DNA of 45,763 nucleotides from CALNBC01 sp050945915 (GTDB lineage: Bacteria > Bacillota > Clostridia > Christensenellales > CALWSW01), in the NCBI GenBank assembly GCA_050945915.1, contig JBMNTV010000009.1:1-45763 (forward strand), written 5' to 3'. Both the position numbers and the translations under genes were made by a program. Shown here one piece after another: positions 24,780 to 33,492 of the stretch (positions are counted from its first letter, which is position 1; the number at the start of each line of letters is the position of its first letter). Below the pieces are notes generated by a model, which saw only the letters and a list, made by a program, of their open reading frames with translations, did no database searches and was not told where the DNA came from.

Positions 24780-25562
24780 TCAGCTTTCCGGATGCTGGAT
24801 TCCGTTGTTGTCGATGTTGAACCCCGTATAAATCAGCTCGTCTACGGTAACAAATTCATAGCCCCTGGACGAGAGCTCGTCGATCAGGGAAGGAAGGTAC
24901 TCCACAATGCTCTGTGCATTATTGTGGCATAGGATGATGGAACCGGGCGCAGCTTTGCGCAAGACGACCTCCAGCACCTGGCCTGCGGTGCGGCCTTCCT
25001 TCCAGTCCAGGGTGTCGATGGACCATTGGATCACCTGATAGCCGAGATCCCGCAGCTTTTGCACGACGCGATCGTCGTACTCGCCAAAAGGCGGCCGAAA
25101 CAGCGTGGGCTTTTTCGCCCCTGCGGAGATCAGGGCGTCCTCCGTGGCTTTGATCTCCTTTTCGATCTGTTCGTTGGAAAGGGAGCAAAAATGAGCGTGG
25201 GTGTCGCTGTGACTGCCGATCAGGTGGCCGGCTTCCACGATCGCCTTCGTCTCCTCCGGAAATTCGCGAACCCAGCGGCCCACCAGGAAGAAGGTGGCCT
25301 TGACCCCCCGCTCTTCGAGGATCGAGAGGATTTCCGGAGTCTTGTCCGCCCCCCAGGCCGCGTCGATGGTCAGGGCGATGGCGTTGTCCGAACGGTTTAC
25401 CCCGTAAACCGGCAGCACCCGCTTGCCGGAGAGGGTGTCTGCAGCGACGTAGTTTTCGTACTTGTCAACAGTGGGTTTGGACGGGTTGGCAAAAAGAAAA
25501 AGTGCCAGCACGAAAAGGGCAAACAGCCCCGGGATCCAAAATTGCCGGATGTACTGTTTCAT
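24780..25562 (-). CDS. Polysaccharide deacetylase (NodB family), membrane-anchored
   Basis: A 260-residue protein with an N-terminal membrane anchor or uncleaved signal (about 8-25) and a NodB domain outside the cell. The motifs are TIDAAWG (a variant of the TFDDG motif that is also seen in sporulation-type deacetylases), SHSDTHAHF with the two metal His, RPPFGEYD and a late LCHNN segment. It is expected to remove acetyl groups from peptidoglycan or a related polymer. The variant motif keeps one Asp, so activity is plausible but not certain. AAAGGAGGTG precedes ATG 25562. Confidence 0.87.
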   Translation of the reverse strand: MKQYIRQFWIPGLFALFVLALFLFANPSKPTVDKYENYVAADTLSGKRVLPVYGVNRSDNAIALTIDAAWGADKTPEILSILEERGVKATFFLVGRWVREFPEETKAIVEAGHLIGSHSDTHAHFCSLSNEQIEKEIKATEDALISAGAKKPTLFRPPFGEYDDRVVQKLRDLGYQVIQWSIDTLDWKEGRTAGQVLEVVLRKAAPGSIILCHNNAQSIVEYLPSLIDELSSRGYEFVTVDELIYTGFNIDNNGIQHPES

Positions 25563-25639
25563 GATTCACACCTCCTTTTGGAGAATATGCTGCTCGTCAC
25601 GGCATTTTGTGAAATTTGCGTGCAAAGATGGTGCAATTC

Positions 25640-25648
25640 TGGTATAAT
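25640..25648 (+). promoter_or_regulatory. Extended -10 promoter of the CNNM gene
   Basis: TGGTATAAT at 25640-25648 is an extended -10 element. No good -35 hexamer is seen at the standard spacing, as is usual for extended -10 promoters. Confidence 0.6.
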
Positions 25649-25705
25649 ACCAGCCACACAGGGATTTTCATGGAAATTCCTGCGACTTGAAAGGAGCTGA
25701 ATCTC

Positions 25706-27040
25706 TTGCCCGACGACCCACTTATATGGCAATTGCTGTTGCAGGTCGTACTCATTGGCATCAACGCTTTCTTTGCAATGACCGAAATCGCTGTCATTTC
25801 TCTCAACGAAAGCAAAATCAATCGCCAGGCCGAAGAAGGTAACCCAGAAGCAAAAAAACTCCAATATCTAACGGAAAACCCCGCGCGATTCCTGTCCACC
25901 ATCCAGGTAGCGATCACCCTGGCTGGTTTCCTTGGCAGTGCCTTTGCCGCAAGCAATTTCGCGTCCAGGATCGTCGCAGCCGTCAAGGCATCGGGGGCGT
26001 CCATCAATTTGGAGACCCTCGAGACCCTCAGTGTCATCGGGGTTACGCTTCTGCTTTCCTATGTGACGCTGGTGTTTGGCGAGTTGGTGCCCAAGCGCAT
26101 CGCCCAGAAAAAGCCTGAGGGGATCGCAAAAAAAGTGGTTCGCGTCATCCGCTTCTGCGCGGCGCTGACCAAGCCCATCGTCTGGCTGCTCTCCAAATCC
26201 ACCAACGGCGTGCTGCGCATGCTCGGCATGGATCCCAAGGACGAAGCCGAGGAGGTCTCCGAGGACGATATCCGCCTGATGGTGGATATTGGCGGCGAAA
26301 AGGGCGCCATCGGCGCGGGCGAGCGCGAGATGATCGATAATATTTTCGAATTTAACGACAGCACCGCGGAAGACCTGATGATCCACCGCACGGATACCGT
26401 GACCATCTGGGTGGACGAGGACCCCGCGGATCTGGAGAAGCAAATCGTCGAAAGCGGCTATTCCCGTTTCCCCGTTTACGACGAAGATATGGACGATATC
26501 ATCGGCGTATTGTACCTCAGGGACTATTTCGTCAACCTGCGGTTCAAGCAGCCCAAATCCCTGAGGCAGATCCTCCGCCCGCCGTATTTCGTGCCGGACA
26601 GCATCAAGGCGGACGCGCTCTTTCGCGAGATGCAGGCAAGGAAGATCCATATGGCCATCGTGGTGGACGAGTATGGAGGTTTTAACGGCATCGTCACCAT
26701 GGAAGACCTGCTGGAGGAGATCGTCGGCAATATTTATGACGAGTTCGACCCCGTCGAAGAAGACATGGAACAACTCGAAGACGGCGTCTGGCGCATGCGC
26801 GGCAGCGTCGGGCTGGAAACCATCAGCGAAGTCTTCGACATCAACCTGCCCGAGGACGAGTTTGACACCCTGGGCGGCATGGTGTTCGGAGAGCTGGGAA
26901 TCATCCCGGATGATGGGGAAACCCCGGAGGTACAGGCCCACGGCCTACACATCTGGGTGGAGGAAGTTGCGGACAGGCGCGTCGAATGGGCGCGCGTCAA
27001 AAAGGTGGACGACGACGATAACAAACGCAATGGGGATTAG
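25706..27040 (+). CDS. CNNM/CorC-type membrane protein with CBS pair
   Basis: A 444-residue protein of the HlyC/CorC (TlyC) family. The CNNM transmembrane domain spans about 1-180 (NAFFAMTEIAVISLNESKI at the start and VFGELVPKRIA near 110), two CBS domains follow (about 200-330, with FPVYDEDMDDIIGV and VVDEYGGFNGIVTMEDLLE), and a C-terminal transporter-associated domain ends the protein. Homologues handle magnesium or cobalt, probably as transporters. The start is TTG 25706, with AAAGGAG about ten bases upstream; no closer ATG exists. The downstream esterase follows after 31 bp and is probably co-transcribed. Confidence 0.9.
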   Translation: MPDDPLIWQLLLQVVLIGINAFFAMTEIAVISLNESKINRQAEEGNPEAKKLQYLTENPARFLSTIQVAITLAGFLGSAFAASNFASRIVAAVKASGASINLETLETLSVIGVTLLLSYVTLVFGELVPKRIAQKKPEGIAKKVVRVIRFCAALTKPIVWLLSKSTNGVLRMLGMDPKDEAEEVSEDDIRLMVDIGGEKGAIGAGEREMIDNIFEFNDSTAEDLMIHRTDTVTIWVDEDPADLEKQIVESGYSRFPVYDEDMDDIIGVLYLRDYFVNLRFKQPKSLRQILRPPYFVPDSIKADALFREMQARKIHMAIVVDEYGGFNGIVTMEDLLEEIVGNIYDEFDPVEEDMEQLEDGVWRMRGSVGLETISEVFDINLPEDEFDTLGGMVFGELGIIPDDGETPEVQAHGLHIWVEEVADRRVEWARVKKVDDDDNKRNGD

Positions 27041-27071
27041 AGTAGCCTGAGCATTTCCCAAAGGAGTCGAG

Positions 27072-27914
27072 ATGTACCGCAAGTTCTGTGATATTCCATA
27101 CACGACCCTGGGCGAGGACGGCCCCGCGCTGGATATTTATCTTCCGGAAGTGGGGGAAGGTCCTTTTCCCGTTGTGGTGTATTTCCACGGTGGATCTTAC
27201 ACCAAAGGTGATAAAAGCGAGGAACAGCGCCTTGCCTATGCCCTTCCCATGCTGAAGGGGGGGTATGCGGTGGCTGCCCTGAATTACAGCCTCGCCCCCA
27301 AGGCGAGATTCCCGCGGCCCATCGTCGAGGGCAAGGCTGCGGTGCGCTTTTTGCGCGCCCACGCCGCCGAGTTTATGCTGGACCCGGATCATTTCATCGC
27401 CTGCGGCGCTTCTGCCGGCGGGTACTTTGCGGCGATGCTTGCCACCACCATGGGCGCTTTCGAGTATGACGATCTTTCCCTCGGCTACCCCAACGAGCCG
27501 GAGGATGTCCAGGCCGCTGTGATCTTCTTCGGCACGATGAACTTCGCCAGTTTGGACGCGCAGTTCAAAGAACGCGGGGTGGTACGCGCTCATCCGCCGG
27601 TCGCTTCCCCGGATTCCCCGGAGGCGCAGCTCTTTGGCGTGACGATCGGTGAAAACCCGGAGCTTTACCAAAAAGCCAGCCCTGTGCAGCTTGTGAACTC
27701 GGACACCCCGCCCATGATCCTGTTCCACGGGACGAGCGATGCGGTGATTCCCTTCGAACAGTCGGTGGAAATGGCAGAAGCCCTGGCCACCGCCATCGGC
27801 AGGGACCGGGTGGCATTGCACATCGTTTCCGGTGCCGGTCATTCGGACGTCAGGTTCACCGAATACTCGTATTTTGGCGAGATCTTCGCCTTCCTGGCCC
27901 AGAACCTGTATTGA
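27072..27914 (+). CDS. Alpha/beta-hydrolase esterase (HSL/BD-FAE-like)
   Basis: A 280-residue serine hydrolase with the oxyanion motif YFHGGSY, the nucleophile elbow GASAGGYF, an acid in the HGTSDAVIPF region and the catalytic His in GAGHSDVRF. It is an alpha/beta-hydrolase-3 type carboxylesterase acting on small acyl esters; the substrate is unknown. No signal peptide is seen, so it is cytoplasmic. AAAGGAG precedes ATG 27072. Confidence 0.87.
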   Translation: MYRKFCDIPYTTLGEDGPALDIYLPEVGEGPFPVVVYFHGGSYTKGDKSEEQRLAYALPMLKGGYAVAALNYSLAPKARFPRPIVEGKAAVRFLRAHAAEFMLDPDHFIACGASAGGYFAAMLATTMGAFEYDDLSLGYPNEPEDVQAAVIFFGTMNFASLDAQFKERGVVRAHPPVASPDSPEAQLFGVTIGENPELYQKASPVQLVNSDTPPMILFHGTSDAVIPFEQSVEMAEALATAIGRDRVALHIVSGAGHSDVRFTEYSYFGEIFAFLAQNLY

Positions 27915-27942
27915 CCAGGAAACTTGGCTTTGGCCGCAAAAC

Positions 27943-27975
27943 AACGCCCGCCGATATTCCGGCAGGCGTTCTTTC
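27943..27975 (+). terminator. Terminator after the esterase gene
   Basis: AACGCCCGCCG (27943-27953) and CGGCAGGCGTT (27960-27970) with one internal mismatch, followed by CTTTCT. Confidence 0.75.
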
Positions 27976-28082
27976 TATGCTGTTCCCCAAAAACCGCCCA
28001 ATATGGCGGCCTTGTTTAAGGTCTGATCCCCCAGCGCCGAGGGCTATAAATATGAAAAAGCACCGCTTGTGCGCAGTGTTCG

Positions 28083-28286
28083 TCAATCCGTCGGTCCTTC
28101 GATATGGGTTTGAAGGAATACCTCGTATTTGAGGAGATCCTCCCCTTCTTCGCACTCGGGGCAGTCCGCGGCTTTGAACATCACGTCCAGCGGTTTCAGC
28201 CCATATTTTGCGCAAAAGCCTTGGATAACCCCGCCCTTTTTCGCGAATTTGCATGTCCGGCATTTGATTTTCCGCTCGTCTGGCAC
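28083..28286 (-). CDS. Small six-cysteine protein
   Basis: A 67-residue hypothetical protein with CRTCKFA, FCAKYGLKP and DCPECEEGE cysteine groups, consistent with a small zinc- or iron-sulfur-binding fold. The start is GTG 28286 with a weak GGGATGAG site ten bases upstream; an overlapping ATG in another frame does not give a cysteine protein. Nothing in the context suggests a role. Confidence 0.6.
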   Translation of the reverse strand: MPDERKIKCRTCKFAKKGGVIQGFCAKYGLKPLDVMFKAADCPECEEGEDLLKYEVFLQTHIEGPTD

Positions 28287-28420
28287 CGATCATAAACTCA
28301 TCCCGGCCCATGCACCCCCATTACTGCGTTTGTGCTTGACACGCCGCCCAAAACGGCATGATGGACGTACTTTTTGCTCAGCGCTTCATGCCTACGGGGT
28401 CAGTCAAAGGAATGGACGCG

Positions 28421-29155
28421 TTAAATGCTCGCTTTTTTGATGTTCGCCGCGTGTTCTGCGTCCGAAAGGCCGCAAAAATCCGCCGTGCTGCCGGAAAAAT
28501 AAAGGTCGAACCCGCCAGAAAGATCGCGGTCGGAGGACCAGGCCCCCTCGCCCCTGGGCATGCCCGCCATGGAGGCGGCGACCCGCCTGCCGTCCACCAC
28601 CACGACGGCCGCGCGCTTGGACCAGTTCGCCGTTCCGCCGAACACTTCGAGATAGGCTTGCTCATCCGCCGCGGAAACGGGGCGCACCACCGCGTGGTTT
28701 GTGCCGCCAATGCGCCTGACGCTGAAGGACTTTCCGGTCACATAATCCGTCACCGTCACCGTTGTTCCGTTGGGGAAAAGGGCATGGACCTCGCTCCAGG
28801 CGACGTCCGCCCCGCTGGTGGCGCCAGCCCCCTCCGTAGGGCCAAAGGGGATGCTGCCCAAGATGGGCATCCGCTTGGCAGAGGTGGAAAAGAGCACCGA
28901 AAGGGTTTTTTCGCCGGCGATGCCGTCCGCGGGGAGCCCGTTGTATTCCTGAAACTTCATCACGGCGGTACGGGTCATGCTGCCGTAATTCGCGGTGGCC
29001 TTGTAATTGAAATAATCCAGGTCAAAAAGGCGCTGCTGGAGCCTGTGAACCCCTTCGCCGGAGCTGTTGGTGCCCAACACTTCCGCCGTCGACGCGGCGG
29101 GGAGCAGTAGCAAAAACGACAGCAAAACGGCGATGAACCATGTGACGCGCTTCAA
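28421..29155 (-). CDS. Secreted peptidoglycan-binding-domain protein
   Basis: A 244-residue exported protein. It has a signal peptide (KRVTWFIAVLLSFLLLLPAASTA), then a PG_binding_1 domain (about 25-95, with GVHRLQQRLFDLDYF and TAVMKFQEYNGLPADGIAG), then a C-terminal domain of about 130 residues (SFSVRRIGGTNHAVVRPVS, then DLYFSGSTADF) that resembles the region seen after such modules in clostridial cell-wall proteins and may be catalytic. The start was set at TTG 29155: GGAGG lies seven bases upstream, whereas the in-frame ATG 29173 has no site. It is divergent from recX. Confidence 0.75.
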   Translation of the reverse strand: MKRVTWFIAVLLSFLLLLPAASTAEVLGTNSSGEGVHRLQQRLFDLDYFNYKATANYGSMTRTAVMKFQEYNGLPADGIAGEKTLSVLFSTSAKRMPILGSIPFGPTEGAGATSGADVAWSEVHALFPNGTTVTVTDYVTGKSFSVRRIGGTNHAVVRPVSAADEQAYLEVFGGTANWSKRAAVVVVDGRRVAASMAGMPRGEGAWSSDRDLSGGFDLYFSGSTADFCGLSDAEHAANIKKASI

Positions 29156-29244
29156 AGGGCTGCCTCCATCCATCGGTGAGATGTTGTCAGTATACCATAA
29201 ACGGCGGTTTTGTGCTATCATGGAACCGAAAGGGAGGGAGTTCG

Positions 29245-29898
29245 ATGCAGTGCGGATGTCCGGTTTGCGGAACTTTTATGGGTCAGGTGGAGCGGGGATC
29301 GGATAGCCGGTGCATCTGTCCCAACTGCGGTTTTGACTGCGACGCCTGTTTGGGAACCTCTTCTGCCATGCCAAAGGGAAACTATACCATGCCCGAGAGC
29401 TTTGCCACGGAGCTGGAACGGGAAGCAGAGAGCAAAAGGGCGATGAACGCCGCGCTGCATTACCTGACGGCGATGGACAGAACCAAAAGCCAGATGGAGC
29501 GAAAACTGGCAAAAAAGGGCTTTTCCGAAGCAGTGGTGAAAGCAACCATCAAAAAGCTGGAAAAATACGGATATGTGGATGACAGGGATTACGCGTCCCG
29601 GTTTGTGAAACAGCAGGTGGAGAATAAGGGGCTGGGCAGGCGCGCGGTGGCCAGCAAGCTGTACCGGTATGGCATCGATGGCGAAACGGCCCAGGAGGCC
29701 CTGTCTACAGTGGATGAAGAAACGGAAAAGAGCAACGCCTTTGCCTGGGCAATAAAATTCAACCAAAGGATCGATGAGACTGACCCGAGGAAAAAAAGGG
29801 AAAAGATGATTCGCAGGCTGGTCCTGAAGGGTTTTTCATATGACGTGATCAACAGCGTCCTGCGGGAAGTGCTGGCGGATGAGGACGATTCCTGCTGA
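29245..29898 (+). CDS. recX: RecX-family regulator with N-terminal zinc ribbon
   Basis: A 217-residue protein. The C-terminal 150 residues match RecX, the modulator of RecA filaments: three helical repeats with AALHYLTAMDRTKSQMERKL, YGYVDDRDYASRFV and the last repeat KMIRRLVLKGFSYDVI. The N-terminal 45 residues form a zinc ribbon (CGCPVCG, then CICPNCGFDCDAC) that is not part of the usual RecX. ATG 29245 has GGGAGGGAG upstream. Stop and start of the next gene are 12 bp apart, so recX, the P1 peptidase and acpS form an operon. Confidence 0.8.
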   Translation: MQCGCPVCGTFMGQVERGSDSRCICPNCGFDCDACLGTSSAMPKGNYTMPESFATELEREAESKRAMNAALHYLTAMDRTKSQMERKLAKKGFSEAVVKATIKKLEKYGYVDDRDYASRFVKQQVENKGLGRRAVASKLYRYGIDGETAQEALSTVDEETEKSNAFAWAIKFNQRIDETDPRKKREKMIRRLVLKGFSYDVINSVLREVLADEDDSC

Positions 29899-29910
29899 CA
29901 GGGGGAGCGC

Positions 29911-30831
29911 ATGAACCAAACGCTGACGGCAATACGCGGCCTGAAAGCGGGCCATCATACCGACGAAGCGGCGAAGACCGGCTGCACCGTCGTCCTGTGC
30001 GAAGGAGGGGCGGTGTGCGGGGTGGACGTGCGGGGCGCGGCCCCCGGCACGCGGGAGACCGACCTTTTAACAGGCTATCACCTCGTGGAGCGCGTGAACG
30101 CGGTCATGCTCTGCGGCGGCAGCGCCTTTGGCCTTGCCGCGGCGGACGGGGCCATGCAGTACCTTTCCGAACGGGGAATCGGCTTTGACAGCGGCGTCTG
30201 CCCGGTGCCCATCGTACCCGCCGCGGTGATCTTTGACCTTGCCGTGGGGGATGCTTCGGTTCGCCCGGACGCCCGTTCGGGCTACGCCGCCTGCGAAAAC
30301 GCCACGGAAGCGGAAGTGGTCTGCGGCGCTGTCGGCGCGGGAACCGGCGCCACCGTGGGCAAACTCCTTGGCATGGAGCACTGCCAAAGGGGCGGGGTGG
30401 GCAGCTTTGCGCTGACCCTGCCGGGGGGGATCATCGTCGCCGCGCTGGTGGTGGTCAACGCCATGGGGGATGTTTATGACCACCACACGGGCAGGATCAT
30501 CGCCGGGGTGAATCGGGGCGGCACGCACCTGAACACGATGGACATGCTCGCCTCGCCCTTTGCCCCGCCGGCAGCGGGGGCGAACACCACCATCGGCGTG
30601 GTGGCGACGAACGCGCGACTCACCCGGGAGGAGGCGAACCGCCTGGCCACCCTGGGGCATGACGGGCTGGCTCTGGCCATACGCCCCGTGCATACGCCCT
30701 TTGACGGGGACACGTTATTCGGACTTTCCACGGGCGAGATTCCGTTAATGGACCAGACCGACCTGTTCCGAATTTTCGCAGCTGCGGCGGAAGTGACCGC
30801 AAAAGCGGTCCAAAGGGCGGTGCTGGAATGA
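29911..30831 (+). CDS. P1-family (S58, DmpA-like) peptidase
   Basis: A 306-residue N-terminal-nucleophile aminopeptidase-type protein. The signatures are IRGLKAGHHTD at the start, a central glycine-rich FGLAAADG stretch, VGAGTGATVGKLLG, and the predicted autoprocessing site within GANTTIGVVATNA, where a Thr or Ser becomes the new N-terminus. No signal peptide is seen. The substrate is not known; homologues cleave small peptides or are annotated as peptidases without proof. GGGGGAGC precedes ATG 29911. Its stop overlaps the acpS start by four bases. Confidence 0.85.
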   Translation: MNQTLTAIRGLKAGHHTDEAAKTGCTVVLCEGGAVCGVDVRGAAPGTRETDLLTGYHLVERVNAVMLCGGSAFGLAAADGAMQYLSERGIGFDSGVCPVPIVPAAVIFDLAVGDASVRPDARSGYAACENATEAEVVCGAVGAGTGATVGKLLGMEHCQRGGVGSFALTLPGGIIVAALVVVNAMGDVYDHHTGRIIAGVNRGGTHLNTMDMLASPFAPPAAGANTTIGVVATNARLTREEANRLATLGHDGLALAIRPVHTPFDGDTLFGLSTGEIPLMDQTDLFRIFAAAAEVTAKAVQRAVLE

Positions 30832-31379
30832 TCCGGGGATTGGGGATCGACGCGGCGGAAATTGCCCGCTTTGAAGCAAAAATCGAAAACAAGGCGTTTT
30901 GCGACCGTGTGTTCGCTGCTGACGAGCTTGCGTATCTCAAGAATAAGGGCGCATCAAAAGCCCAAAGCGCCGCGGCCTGTTTTGCCGCCAAGGAAGCGGC
31001 CTTGAAGGCCTTCGGAACGGGGATCGGTCCACTGTCCTTGCAGGATGTTTGGGTGGATCACGAGGAATCGGGCAAACCTTTCCTCTGTTTTTCCGAACGA
31101 GCGATGGAAAAAATGGCAGCCCTGGGGGCAAACAGGGCGCATCTGTCCATCACCCATGCGGGCGGCCTGGCCATCGCCGTGGTCATCCTGGAAGACGACA
31201 GGCAGGAAAGATTCGAAAAGATGTTTTCCGACCTGTGCGAAACCCAGGACAGGACCAGCGTAGAGCTGGAAAAGCTGCGCGCCGAGGGAAAGTCCAAGTC
31301 CTTGCGCGCAAGGGAATTGATGGGGAAAAAGCTGATGGACGGTGCCACCATCGCCCTGATCCGGTCTTATGGTCTTTGA
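30828..31379 (+). CDS. acpS: Holo-acyl-carrier-protein synthase with C-terminal extension
   Basis: Transfers 4'-phosphopantetheine from CoA to acyl carrier protein. AcpS motifs are GIDAAEIARFE (metal-binding Asp8), FAADELAYL, CFAAKEAALKAFGTG and HLSITHAGGLAIAVV. The usual enzyme is about 120-130 residues; this one is 183. The extra C-terminal stretch (about 125-183) is charged, probably helical, and contains LEKLRAEGKSKSLRARELMG. It may be a fused small domain of unknown function. Translation is coupled to the peptidase gene by an ATGA overlap. Confidence 0.85.
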   Translation: MIRGLGIDAAEIARFEAKIENKAFCDRVFAADELAYLKNKGASKAQSAAACFAAKEAALKAFGTGIGPLSLQDVWVDHEESGKPFLCFSERAMEKMAALGANRAHLSITHAGGLAIAVVILEDDRQERFEKMFSDLCETQDRTSVELEKLRAEGKSKSLRARELMGKKLMDGATIALIRSYGL

Positions 31380-31394
31380 ATATCTGAAGGGATT

Positions 31395-31427
31395 CCCCCG
31401 CCTTATGGCAAGTGCGGGTTCCTTTTT
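31395..31427 (+). terminator. Terminator after acpS
   Basis: CCCGC (31397-31401) with GCGGG (31414-31418), an extended TT/AA pair, and then TTCCTTTTT. The stem is modest. Confidence 0.55.
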
Positions 31428-31455
31428 GCGGTTTCTGCGTTATGGCAAATCGCAG

Positions 31456-31484
31456 TTGACACGAAAAAAGTCGAAGCATATAAT
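31456..31484 (+). promoter_or_regulatory. Consensus promoter of the ABC exporter operon
   Basis: TTGACA at 31456-31461 and TATAAT at 31479-31484 with a 17-bp spacer, a perfect housekeeping promoter. Transcription starts near 31491, about 250 nt before the first start codon. Confidence 0.9.
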
Positions 31485-31490
31485 TTATAA

Positions 31491-31740
31491 CATGTTCACT
31501 GTGCAAAAATCTGAACACGGGCAAACTGAACTGGCGAGGCAGCCGAATCCGCAGCGAACGCTCCGTTTGAAGAGCGGACTGACGCGGCGCAGTTGCGGGG
31601 GTATCGGCTGCCTTGCGAATGCAGCCGGCGAAACAAGGCCTGTTTCAACCTGACAAGCAGGAACCCACGAAGAACGGAGCCGAAAGACTCTTGTTTTTGA
31701 TGGGCAATCATATGTGATAGAATTAACGGAGACATTGTAT
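31491..31740 (+). promoter_or_regulatory. Long structured 5' leader of the ABC exporter (candidate riboswitch or attenuator)
   Basis: About 250 nt without a plausible gene. GGCAGCCGA (31538-31546) pairs with TCGGCTGCC (31604-31612) and encloses nested stems CCGC/GCGG (31549-31552, 31584-31587) and GCTC/GAGC (31560-31563, 31572-31575). Part of the closing arm, CGGCTGC (31605-31611), can instead pair with GCAGCCG (31621-31627), so two folds exclude each other. A further hairpin (CCTGTTT with AAGCAGG near 31639-31661) and a T-rich stretch TTGTTTTT at 31691-31698 follow. No T-box motif is present and I do not recognise a known riboswitch class. Confidence 0.6.
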
Positions 31741-33492
31741 ATGCTGAAAACACTGTTGCGAAGCCTGCGGGAATACAAAAAACCCGCCCTGTTGACCCCT
31801 CTCCTGGTGGCGGGTGAGGTGGTATTGGAAATCATCATCCCGCTTTTTATGGCAAACATCATCGATTTTGGCATCGACGCCGGGGACATGGGCTATATCC
31901 TCAAAGTCGGCGGCTTGCTGCTGCTCGCCGCGCTGGCCTCCCTGGCGCTGGGGGCGATGGCAGGCTCCACAGCCGTCACAGCTTCCGCAGGGTTTGCGAA
32001 AAACCTGAGAAGGGATATGTTCCATAATGTTCAGAGCCTGTCCTTCTCGAATATCGACAAGTTCTCTACGGCCAGCATCATCACCCGCATCACCACGGAC
32101 ACTGCCAACGTGCAGCAGGCTTTCCAGATGATGACGCGCATGGCCGTGCGCGCGCCGATGATTCTGATTTGCGCGATGGCGGTCTCCTTCAAGATCAACG
32201 CAAGGCTGGCCCTGATTTTTGTGGGCATTGCGCCGGTTTTGGGATTGCTGCTTTTTCTTGTCATCAGCAGGGTTTATCCCCTGTTTGACAGTATTTTCAA
32301 GTCCTATGACAGGCTGAACAGCAAAGTGAGCGAAAACCTGCACGGCATTCGGGCGGTGAAAACCTTTGTGCGGGAGGACAATGAGACCGAGAAGTTTAAG
32401 CAGATTTCCCAAAAGATTTTTGACAACTTTACCAAGGCGCTCAAACTGATTTCCCTGAATGCCCCCGTCATGCAGGCATGCATGTATACCTGCCTGCTGC
32501 TGGTTTCCTGGTTTGGGGCGCGGCTGATCGTCGCCAGCGGCGGGAACCCCGATTTGGGCATGAGCACCGGCCAGTTGACCAGTCTGTTTGCCTATGCCAT
32601 ACAGATCCTCATCAGCCTGATGATGGTTTCCATCGTTCTGGTCACGCTGACGATTTCCCGTACTTCGGCGCAGCGCATCGCCGAGCTTTTGAACGAAACC
32701 AGCGACCTGAAGAACAGGGAGAACCCCGTCACCGAAGTCAAAGATGGCAGCATCCGCTTTGTTGACGTGGACTTCAGCTACGCAAAGGAAGCGGACAAGC
32801 TCTGCCTGTCCGGCATCAATATCGACATTCGCTCGGGCGAGACCGTGGGCATCATCGGGGGAACGGGTTCCGCCAAATCCACATTTGTCCAGTTGATCCC
32901 AAGGCTCTATGACGTCACCCGCGGAAGCGTGATGGTGGGGGGCGTGGACGTCCGGGATTACGACATGGACGCATTGAGGGAGCAGGTGGCCATGGTGCTG
33001 CAAAAGAATGTGCTCTTTTCCGGCACGATCAAAGAAAACCTGCGCTGGGGTAACGAAAACGCCACCGACGCGGAGCTGGAGGAAGCCTGCAAACTCGCCC
33101 AGGCGGACGCGTTCATCAAGGGCTTCCCCGACGGGTATGACACCTATGTCGAGCAGGGGGGAACGAACCTTTCCGGCGGCCAGAGGCAAAGGTTGTGTAT
33201 CGCCCGGGCGCTTTTGAAAAAGCCGAAGGTCATCATCCTGGACGACTCCACCAGCGCAGTGGACACCAGAACGGACGCGCAGATCCGAAAGGCGCTGAAG
33301 GAATCCATCGCCGACACCACCAAGCTGATCATCGCCCAGAGGATCGCCTCCGTCATGGACGCGGACAAGATCATCGTGATGGACGACGGAAGCATCAGCG
33401 CCGTCGGCACCCACGACGAACTGATGAAAACAAGCCAGGTATACAAAGAGGTCTACGAGTCCCAAACGAGGGGAGGGCTGGGAAATGACTGA
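31741..33492 (+). CDS. ABC exporter half-transporter, degenerate-site subunit
   Basis: A 583-residue type IV ABC exporter with six membrane helices (about 15-310) and a nucleotide-binding domain. Walker A is GGTGSAKST, the signature is NLSGGQRQR, Walker B is VIILDDSTSAVD (Asp replaces the catalytic Glu) and the H-loop position reads IAQRIAS (Gln replaces His). These are the changes seen in the degenerate-site half of heterodimeric exporters such as BmrC or TM287. ACGGAGA lies upstream of ATG 31741. It overlaps the second subunit by eight bases. Substrate unknown; drug or peptide export is typical. Confidence 0.9.
   Translation: MLKTLLRSLREYKKPALLTPLLVAGEVVLEIIIPLFMANIIDFGIDAGDMGYILKVGGLLLLAALASLALGAMAGSTAVTASAGFAKNLRRDMFHNVQSLSFSNIDKFSTASIITRITTDTANVQQAFQMMTRMAVRAPMILICAMAVSFKINARLALIFVGIAPVLGLLLFLVISRVYPLFDSIFKSYDRLNSKVSENLHGIRAVKTFVREDNETEKFKQISQKIFDNFTKALKLISLNAPVMQACMYTCLLLVSWFGARLIVASGGNPDLGMSTGQLTSLFAYAIQILISLMMVSIVLVTLTISRTSAQRIAELLNETSDLKNRENPVTEVKDGSIRFVDVDFSYAKEADKLCLSGINIDIRSGETVGIIGGTGSAKSTFVQLIPRLYDVTRGSVMVGGVDVRDYDMDALREQVAMVLQKNVLFSGTIKENLRWGNENATDAELEEACKLAQADAFIKGFPDGYDTYVEQGGTNLSGGQRQRLCIARALLKKPKVIILDDSTSAVDTRTDAQIRKALKESIADTTKLIIAQRIASVMDADKIIVMDDGSISAVGTHDELMKTSQVYKEVYESQTRGGLGND

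Noticed and set aside
28051..28075. Terminator for the small six-cysteine gene
   Set aside because: Only a four-base GCAC/GTGC stem before the T run; too weak to call.
31491..31740. T-box or known riboswitch in front of the ABC genes
   Set aside because: The GGGTGGAACCGCG-type T-box motif is absent and no conserved core of a class I know could be placed; kept only as a candidate structured leader.
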